Below, piece by piece: positions 58,573 through 64,000 of a stretch of 64,000 nucleotides of DNA. Each line of letters opens with the position of its first letter. Within the stretch, counting starts at the first letter, position 1. The stretch comes from Thermoleophilia bacterium (lineage in GTDB: Bacteria > Actinomycetota > Thermoleophilia > Gaiellales > SKUG01). The position numbers and the translations under genes were made by a program. Under the pieces are notes generated by a model. It made no database searches. It was not told the origin of the DNA and saw nothing but the letters and a program-made list of their open reading frames with translations. The stretch lies in contig JAOPYQ010000042.1 in NCBI GenBank assembly GCA_025964555.1, positions 60,529 through 124,528 on the forward strand. The letters run 5' to 3'.

Positions 58573-59016
58573 TCACCGGCGGTGCTGCAGCCGCAGCGCG
58601 CCGTAGGTTGCGGCGGCCGTCACGACGCCGATCGCGATCCATTTTCGCGGTGAACGGCGTGGCTCGACGGGCGTGGCGAGCGGGCTCGTACGCGCGCGTG
58701 CGCGAGAAGCCTGTTCGGAGTCATCGGTCGTCGCGGGCGCTCGCGGCTCGCGCTGGACGACCTCGCCCTCGATCGCGGTGGCATTGGCCACGACATCGTC
58801 GACCTGCTTGAGCACTTCGCCGGCACGCGCGACGACCTTGTCACGCACCTGCTCGATGCCGCCGTGGCGATCGATCGTGTCGTTGACTTCGCGAATCACC
58901 GGCGCGGCCTTGAGGAAGAATTTGTGCGCGCGCTGGAGCGGGTGCGCCGTGGAGGCGGGCTCGTCGCGGTCCGGGGCCGAGGGGTCCTGGGGATCGGTGT
59001 CGGTCGATTCGTTCAC
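58573..59016 (-). CDS. Tail-anchored helical protein of unknown function
   Basis: A 147-residue protein with an acidic, disordered start, a long amphipathic helix region (about 28-88, FFLKAAPVIREVNDTIDRHG), a basic linker and one C-terminal transmembrane helix (about 125-140, WIAIGVVTAAATYGAL). No known domain. GATAGC lies six bases before the GTG. It is upstream of the histidine kinase on the same strand with a 33-bp gap. Confidence 0.65.
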   Translation of the reverse strand: MNESTDTDPQDPSAPDRDEPASTAHPLQRAHKFFLKAAPVIREVNDTIDRHGGIEQVRDKVVARAGEVLKQVDDVVANATAIEGEVVQREPRAPATTDDSEQASRARARTSPLATPVEPRRSPRKWIAIGVVTAAATYGALRLQHRR

Positions 59017-59064
59017 GCAGTGGCTATCGGCGCGGGTGTGTGCCGGCTGAACCTCCAGATGCAG

Positions 59065-59094
59065 CGAGGCCGCCCCCGGTCAGGAGCGGCCTCG
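59065..59094 (-). terminator. Terminator hairpin
   Basis: CGAGGCCGC (59065-59073) pairs perfectly with GCGGCCTCG (59086-59094). It lies just past the stop codon of the gene at 59121 (minus strand). Confidence 0.6.
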
Positions 59095-59120
59095 TCGTCA
59101 GAGCTGGTGTTGTTGGGGTG

Positions 59121-59504
59121 CTATTCCCACCAGAGCGCGCCTTCGGCGGCGGTGAGCTTGGAGACGGCGATGTTGAGGAACGTGTGCGCGCCGATCTGCG
59201 GGCCGGCCGGGCCGCCCGTGTCGATCGCGCCGAGCGCGTTGGTGAGCGCGGACACGGCGGTCTTGGCGGACTCGACCGAAGACGTCGCGTTACGGCTCAC
59301 GAACATGTTCGTGTCCGAGGTGAACGGCTCGAGCGCGGTGATCGCCTGCTGCGCCTGGTCGACGGCGGAGCCGATCGCCTTGCGCACGTCGACGCGCTCG
59401 TTCGGTGCGAAGGTGATCGCGTCGATCGCGGCCTTGTAGTTGGCGCTGGCTGCGCCGAACGCCTGGGTCGGGTTGGAGGTGAGCGGAGCGGTGGAGAGCT
59501 GCAT
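59121..59504 (-). CDS. Small all-helical protein of unknown function
   Basis: A 127-residue helical protein (AAIDAITFAPNERVDVRKAI; SSVESAKTAVSALTNALGAI) ending EGALWWE. The start MQLSTAPLTSNP is polar with prolines; no signal peptide. The length, all-alpha pattern and leader (CCCTCCCC... CCCAAGGATC) resemble the gene at 40472-40846. No family recognised. Terminator hairpins flank it on both sides, so it is monocistronic. Confidence 0.68.
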   Translation of the reverse strand: MQLSTAPLTSNPTQAFGAASANYKAAIDAITFAPNERVDVRKAIGSAVDQAQQAITALEPFTSDTNMFVSRNATSSVESAKTAVSALTNALGAIDTGGPAGPQIGAHTFLNIAVSKLTAAEGALWWE

Positions 59505-59675
59505 GGTGGAAGTCGATCCTTGGGGAGGGGAGGGGTGCGAGGGAGGGTGCGTCGTGTACGCGCAGCCCAGACTCTGGATGCTTCCGATTCCGGATGAAAC
59601 GCCGACGGGCGGGACGGTCCCGCTTGGGCCAGCGCTGTGTCCCGCGTGGCCGCCGCGTGCGGGCGCGAAGAGGAC

Positions 59676-59708
59676 GAGGCCCGGTCGCCGATGCGGCGTC
59701 CGGGCCTC
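59676..59708 (-). terminator. Terminator hairpin after the 59737 gene
   Basis: GAGGCCCGG (59676-59684) pairs perfectly with CCGGGCCTC (59700-59708) across a 15-nt loop, downstream of the minus-strand gene at 59737. Confidence 0.6.
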
Positions 59709-59736
59709 GCAGTCATTCGTGGTGCGCTCGGGTCGG

Positions 59737-60078
59737 TCAGTAGCCGACCGTGCTGGCGATCGCGCCGCCGGCGAGCTGTCCACCGGTGAGCGACGCGCCG
59801 AGCACGGCGCCCATGATCGCGCCGCTCTTCGCGCCGGCGATGGCGCCGCCGGGGCGACCGCCGCTCAGCAGTGCGCCGATTCCGGCGTTGATGATCGCGC
59901 TCGTGATCGTGTTCTTGACGATCGCGCCCACCGCGCCGCCGGCCGTCGGCATGCCTGATTCACCGGGCGTGGTGAGCGCGTGGAACTGCGACAGCGCCAC
60001 CCCGACTCCCGCTCCGACGGCTGCCATCTTGATCGGCGACGCCATGACTGACCGCGCCATCATTCCAACGTTCTGCAT
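59737..60078 (-). CDS. Small glycine-zipper protein
   Basis: A 113-residue protein with repeated small-residue, hydrophobic stretches (MAAVGAGVGVALSQF; GGAVGAIVKNTITSAI; SGAIMGAVLGASLTGG) spaced as in glycine zippers of membrane-inserting proteins. The pattern resembles the C-terminus of the 548-residue protein at 55117. No signal peptide, no known family. AAGGGGAA precedes the ATG. Confidence 0.65.
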   Translation of the reverse strand: MQNVGMMARSVMASPIKMAAVGAGVGVALSQFHALTTPGESGMPTAGGAVGAIVKNTITSAIINAGIGALLSGGRPGGAIAGAKSGAIMGAVLGASLTGGQLAGGAIASTVGY

Positions 60079-60120
60079 CTTCGTTCCCCTTCATCCCTCG
60101 ATCCCCGTCGATGCCTGTGG

Positions 60121-60134
60121 TCCACCATGGTGGA
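60121..60134. promoter_or_regulatory. 14-bp perfect palindrome in divergent region
   Basis: TCCACCATGGTGGA is a perfect palindrome in the gap between the divergent genes at 60078 (minus) and 60261 (plus). It is a candidate operator. Confidence 0.4.
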
Positions 60135-60260
60135 GGCATCCCGCCGAGGTATCGAGTTCGGTGATCGAACGGTTTCGTTCGCTGCAACGAGGTCGCGGCG
60201 CGACGCGACACGTTGGCGGGGGAGACACGTGGATTTCCGATCAACACACCAGGCGAAGTC

Positions 60261-60989
60261 ATGCTCGGCGCGATGTCGCGGGGCCTCGTGCGCGCCGCCG
60301 AGACCAAGCTGGACCGCACGCCGGAGGTCGGCACGGCGCTGTCGGCAGCCGCCCGTGCGACTGCCGCCCACGCGGGCACGACGTTCCTGGTCTCCGGATT
60401 CGGCGGGTCCGTGCGCGGGCTCGGGCCAATGCTGCGTTCGCTCGAACGTGACCGCATCGCAGCGCGCGGCGTGCAGATTCCCGATGGGGGCCTCGCGTCG
60501 ATCCATGCAGGCGTGGCGGAGCTCGATCGCGCGATCGCGGCGGTTCCTGAAGGGCCCATCCATCTTGCGGGGCACAGCAAGGGTGGCCTCGTGATCCAGT
60601 TGTGGCTCGCGGAGGCCACGGCCGCGCAGCGTGCACGGGTGGAGTCGGTGACGCTGCTGTCGTCGTCGCCCACCGGGCAGAAGCTGTCGCCGCTCATGCG
60701 CCTGCAGGGGCAGGTGATGTCGCCGTTCACGGGGCCGTTCTCCCGCAGCGTGGCGGAAGCCCAGTACGAGAACCCGGTCATGGCGCGCATTCGCGAGGCG
60801 GACCTGGCAGCTTCGGTGCGCGGACTGTCGGTCGTGTCCGAGCAGGACAAGCTCATCAAGCTTCGTGAAGCGCACTGGGACGGGGCAGCCAACCTCGTGC
60901 TGCGCGGCGACGACGCTCCCGACCACCTTGGAACGCTGGTGTCGAGCGAGGCCTACGACGCGATGGTCGGCAACATCCTCGGCAGCTGA
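60261..60989 (+). CDS. Alpha/beta hydrolase (lipase/esterase-like)
   Basis: A 242-residue alpha/beta hydrolase. The nucleophile elbow is GHSKGG in IHLAGHSKGGLVIQLWL (Ser near 107); candidate acid and His residues are in VVSEQDKLIKL and DAPDHLGTLV near the C-terminus. The oxyanion-type loop is VSGFGGSVRGLGPML. The first 40 residues are helical without a signal peptide. Substrate unknown (ester or lipid likely). The ATG at 60261 is tentative; the frame is open back to a TTG at 60213. Confidence 0.82.
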   Translation: MLGAMSRGLVRAAETKLDRTPEVGTALSAAARATAAHAGTTFLVSGFGGSVRGLGPMLRSLERDRIAARGVQIPDGGLASIHAGVAELDRAIAAVPEGPIHLAGHSKGGLVIQLWLAEATAAQRARVESVTLLSSSPTGQKLSPLMRLQGQVMSPFTGPFSRSVAEAQYENPVMARIREADLAASVRGLSVVSEQDKLIKLREAHWDGAANLVLRGDDAPDHLGTLVSSEAYDAMVGNILGS

Positions 60990-61024
60990 CGCAGCACGTG
61001 GTTACTCATGCGTAGGATCGGCGC

Positions 61025-61528
61025 ATGCGAATCTCCCCCAGCGCCCCCTCAGCTCCCGTCGTCCAGCCCACGTCGACCGTTGCCGCGGCTTCAGTACCGT
61101 CGTTCCGCTCGCCCACCAAGGGCGAGGTCGCGCTGCTCGACCTGCACGGTGTCGGATTCTTCTCGCTGCAGGACTCGCTCACCGGCTACGGCCGCCACGA
61201 GGGCTACGACTCGCTCGCGAACGCGCGTCGAGCCGCGTACATGCTGAGCGTCGGCACCGAAAGTCCCGCTGCCGGCGTGTTCTCCCAAGGCAACCGCTTC
61301 TTCGTGCGATCGCTGGGAGCGGTGGCGGGCCAGAACCCGCACGCTCGCAACGCGATCGACGATCCGGGCAGCCACGTGGGAGAGCTGATCGGCGCGCAGC
61401 TGCTGCACTTCGAGAACAACACGATGGCGCACTTCGCCTGGGTGCGTGACAGCCGCCTCGTGCTGCTCGTCGACGGCGCGACGAAGATCTGGACCAAGGA
61501 CGCGCACCACCAGCCCCCGAAGGGCTGA
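61025..61528 (+). CDS. Hypothetical protein with proline-rich leader
   Basis: A 167-residue protein. Residues 1-32 are MRISPSAPSAPVVQPTSTVA-type Pro/Ser/Ala-rich text without a hydrophobic core. The rest (about 35-160) looks like one compact fold (LLDLHGVGFFSLQDSLTGYG; HVGELIGAQLLHFENNTMAH; RDSRLVLLVDGATKIW). No family recognised. TAGGAT lies six bases before the ATG (leaderless pattern). Its stop abuts the stop of the convergent LamG gene with no gap. Confidence 0.68.
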   Translation: MRISPSAPSAPVVQPTSTVAAASVPSFRSPTKGEVALLDLHGVGFFSLQDSLTGYGRHEGYDSLANARRAAYMLSVGTESPAAGVFSQGNRFFVRSLGAVAGQNPHARNAIDDPGSHVGELIGAQLLHFENNTMAHFAWVRDSRLVLLVDGATKIWTKDAHHQPPKG

Positions 61529-64000
61529 TCAGGGATTCGGCACGACCGTCAGCGCAATGGTCGTGGAGTACGAGCCCGGCTTGGTCGCGAGCGCCGCGTT
61601 GGTGCGAAGCCCCACGCGCGTCGTATCGAGTGCGCCCGTTCCGCTCGACGTGGATGCGAGCGTCACCGGGCTCGAGAGTGACACGCCCGCGTAGTTGAGG
61701 GTGCCGACGTCCGTCGCGTTCGTACCCAGGCCCCATCGCGCGCTCGAGCGTCCGGGCGCCGAGAGCACAGTCACTCCGAAACCCAGCGCTGCTCCGGGCG
61801 TCCAGGCCGTCGGGGTGTCCGCGATCGGGTTGTTGTAGCGCGCGACGGTGTCGACACCGCTCGACATGCCCCACGCGTCGGTGGCGGTCGTGGCGAGCAG
61901 CGAGTAGCCGTGCGCGGCATTGCTCGTCACCTGCACATCGAACTGGCCGACCGTGTCCGTGCCCGGCAGGCTCGTGCCGAGCGAGGAGACCACGCCTCCC
62001 GGCAGGCTGATCGACATCGCGTGCGCCATCTCGAACCAGTCCGTGTCGCTCCACGGCGTCCAGGTCCCCACCGTGTCCTTGTACATGGCGCGAGCGTAGT
62101 AGCGCGCCCCGTCGATGAGCAGGTCGCTGCTGCCGCCGCCGTAGGTGATGTCCGCGCACCGCGCCGGACCCGTGCAGCTGGCCATCGCCACGCCCGCGCC
62201 ACCTGAAGAGGAGTCCCACAGCACCGTCGCGTGCGGCTGACGCGCGCGGTAGACCCCACGCAGGTCACCCTCGTCGAAGTCGGTCGCTGACACGCGGAGG
62301 TCATCGAGCCGTCCGCGGAAGTACGACGTTCCCGAGCCGTCGTCACCCAGCCACGTGGTCGCTGACGGGCGGTCGATCGCTCCAGAGAACGTCGCGATCG
62401 CGACCTTGCGACCGTCCACCGAGAGCGTGACCTTCCCGGCCGCAGGATTCGCCGTCACCGCCACGTGGTGCCACGCGCCATCGAAGATCGACGCGCCCGG
62501 CCAGTACGCGTCCTGCCACACGCCGCCGACGCGCACTTGTCCGTGCAGCTCGCCATCGTTCTTGGCCTTGATTGCGAAGGTGCCGTCCTTGCCGACGAGC
62601 GTGGCGATGCCCGAGCTCGCGGCCGGCAGCTGCGACGACTGCATCCACAGGTCGACCGTCAGCGTCCCGAGGTCGAGCTTGCTGCTCACTGGAGCGCTCG
62701 CTCGGTCGTCCCCATCGAAGTCGAGCGCCTGCCCGAACCGGGTCTGCCCCGCAACGTACGCGGGATCCTGCGGGGACGCGCTCAGCGTCACCGGCGCTGC
62801 CGTTCCGGTTCCCGCGTCCGTGCCCGCGCCGTCGAGGTGCCACAGCGCGGTCGCATCCGAGGGTGGCGTGCTCCATACCTGCATGCGCTGGCTCGTGTAC
62901 GTCGCGCCGCTTGGAGCGAGCCACGAGAACGTCGGCAGCGCCGCGCTGATCGGCCGGTGCCTCGTCCCGGTCGACGCGGACGTGTCACCCACGAACAACG
63001 CCGTCGGGGCAGCCTGCTGCGCCGCGCACGCCGAGCCGAACGTCACGTTCAGGTTGTTGCCGCCGTTCACCGCGTTGCTGACCGTGAGCGGCGCGACAGC
63101 GTCGATGTCCTGCATGCGCACGTTGGCGGTCGAGGACGTCCCGGTGACGTTGAGCTTCGCGCGCGTCCCTGGCGCGGTGGAGGTTAGCCGCACCGGGCTT
63201 GTGCACGATCCGCCGTCCACGGCGAGCGACCCGGTCACGTTGAGCTGCGTGCCCGTCGCGAGCGCGACCTGCTTGTCGGCGCGCGCGATGCGCAGGTTGG
63301 GGATGCCGAGCGTCGCTCCGCCAGAGATGGTTGACGGCCGTCGAGCGTCGTCGAGCGAGAGCGTGCCTCCGTTGCCATAGAACGTGCCCGCGACCGCGAG
63401 GTTTCCGGCGAGCGACCACGGACTCGAGTTGGACGCGCGTAGCGCGCCCTTGGTCGAGACGGTCAAGTCCCCGTCGAAGTCCCACGGCTTGTCGTTCGTG
63501 TTCATGTCGAGCACGGTCGTTCCGGTGTCGGCGGCAGCGCCGACTGACACGTCGCCCGTGAAGTGCGCACGGTCGGAGCCCGGCATACCCACGACGCGGA
63601 CCGTGCCGCCGCCGGTCGTGTCCGCGAGCTCGCCGGCGTAGTTGTACTTGCGCACCCACATGTCGCCGCCGTTGGATGCCTGCGTGCCGGCGATGAACAT
63701 GTCACCCCAGTACTCGTTGGTCACCGCGCGTCCGCTGTCGAGGCCAGTGCCCGAGTCCCAGGTGATCTGGCCGTTGGTGCCCCAGGTCGTGTCGAGCTGC
63801 GTGTCGGCGTCGTAGCGACGCATCACGAGGTCGGAGCCGTTGTCGCCGATCGCGGTGATCGACTCGGCCTTGACGTTGATGGCATTCAGGCGATCGTTGT
63901 TGGTGCCGCCGGAGTTCCACGTGATCGTGGGGAAGCCAGCCACTGACCAGCCGTCGTCGTGGAACGACTTGACGACCCAGTCCCCACCGTTCGCCGACGA
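61529..64000 (-). CDS. Large secreted LamG/delta-60 repeat protein, partial (5' end off window)
   Basis: The last 823 residues of a large protein whose start lies beyond the right edge. The first part has delta-60-type beta-propeller repeats (NGGDWVVKSFHDDGW; DLVMRRYDADTQLDTTWG). A beta-helix-like region (about 130-310) follows, then a LamG/concanavalin domain (about 440-570, LTVDLWMQSSQLPAASSG and WHHVAVTANPAAGKVTLSVDG), and a C-terminal beta domain ending GSYSTTIALTVVPNP, which resembles the end of the propeller protein at 40934. The signal peptide cannot be seen. It is probably an extracellular or cell-surface protein that binds glycans. Confidence 0.85.
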   Translation of the reverse strand, partial: SSANGGDWVVKSFHDDGWSVAGFPTITWNSGGTNNDRLNAINVKAESITAIGDNGSDLVMRRYDADTQLDTTWGTNGQITWDSGTGLDSGRAVTNEYWGDMFIAGTQASNGGDMWVRKYNYAGELADTTGGGTVRVVGMPGSDRAHFTGDVSVGAAADTGTTVLDMNTNDKPWDFDGDLTVSTKGALRASNSSPWSLAGNLAVAGTFYGNGGTLSLDDARRPSTISGGATLGIPNLRIARADKQVALATGTQLNVTGSLAVDGGSCTSPVRLTSTAPGTRAKLNVTGTSSTANVRMQDIDAVAPLTVSNAVNGGNNLNVTFGSACAAQQAAPTALFVGDTSASTGTRHRPISAALPTFSWLAPSGATYTSQRMQVWSTPPSDATALWHLDGAGTDAGTGTAAPVTLSASPQDPAYVAGQTRFGQALDFDGDDRASAPVSSKLDLGTLTVDLWMQSSQLPAASSGIATLVGKDGTFAIKAKNDGELHGQVRVGGVWQDAYWPGASIFDGAWHHVAVTANPAAGKVTLSVDGRKVAIATFSGAIDRPSATTWLGDDGSGTSYFRGRLDDLRVSATDFDEGDLRGVYRARQPHATVLWDSSSGGAGVAMASCTGPARCADITYGGGSSDLLIDGARYYARAMYKDTVGTWTPWSDTDWFEMAHAMSISLPGGVVSSLGTSLPGTDTVGQFDVQVTSNAAHGYSLLATTATDAWGMSSGVDTVARYNNPIADTPTAWTPGAALGFGVTVLSAPGRSSARWGLGTNATDVGTLNYAGVSLSSPVTLASTSSGTGALDTTRVGLRTNAALATKPGSYSTTIALTVVPNP

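Noticed and set aside
1..64000. Search by eye for tRNA, rRNA, insertion sequences, att sites and a replication origin
   Set aside because: No cloverleaf with a T-loop, no transposase or integrase motifs and no DnaA-box cluster were seen.

Overview
The window is 64 kb of very G+C-rich, densely coded bacterial chromosome. Gene content (split pyruvate dehydrogenase genes, CoaBC, BipA/TypA, an Rv2578c-like radical SAM protein, TANGO2/NRDE and TfoX-N families, CHAP amidase, LamG and delta-60 secreted proteins) and a large set of apparently leaderless genes with an actinobacterial TANNNT -10 box placed 6-7 nt before ATG/GTG point to an Actinomycetota chromosome. Thermoleophilia is my best guess, but this is inference only. 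I see no rRNA, tRNA, IS element, phage genes or CRISPR array.

Region by region. 1-12.4 kb: a pyruvate/2-oxoacid dehydrogenase cluster (E1 alpha, E1 beta, E2, and E3 further on). It is interrupted by an 822-residue low-complexity protein gene between E1 alpha and E1 beta, and by a c-di-GMP island on the minus strand. That island holds an HD-GYP phosphodiesterase, a small coupled protein, two tandem c-di-GMP-I (GEMM-I) riboswitches, a 27-residue ORF and a ferritin-like DUF892 protein. 12.4-32.5 kb: housekeeping and accessory genes (DEAD-box helicase, FtsX-type ABC exporter, TypA, DJ-1/PfpI protein, RDD membrane protein, MsrB, methyltransferase, LysR and MarR regulators, CHAP amidase) mixed with proteins that have proline-rich N-termini and no signal peptide (M28 peptidase, phospholipase D-like protein, Ala/Pro-rich and Gly/Tyr/Ser-repeat proteins). 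32.5-47.2 kb: a thermonuclease lipoprotein, two large secreted proteins that share a promoter and an N-terminal signature, Nudix, TANGO2, CoaBC, radical SAM, Mug glycosylase and an M20 peptidase. 47.3-54.1 kb: the most unusual locus, an operon of three proteins that all begin [M/V]-x-P-I-R-P and all end E-x-L-x-W. They have 40, 944 and 1281 residues; the two large ones carry 5 and 9 copies of an 83-residue repeat between a matching head and tail. 54.2-64 kb: a membrane-anchored protein, a 548-residue glycine-zipper protein, a MASE1 histidine kinase, several small helical proteins, an alpha/beta hydrolase, and the 3' end of a large LamG/delta-60 secreted protein.

How the parts fit: central carbon metabolism (PDH) is interleaved with c-di-GMP signalling and with many lineage-specific proteins, several of them probably surface-associated or effector-like. 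The PIRP repeat operon and the tandem riboswitch unit are the best candidates for undescribed biology. All functions are read from sequence motifs alone, with no database search.
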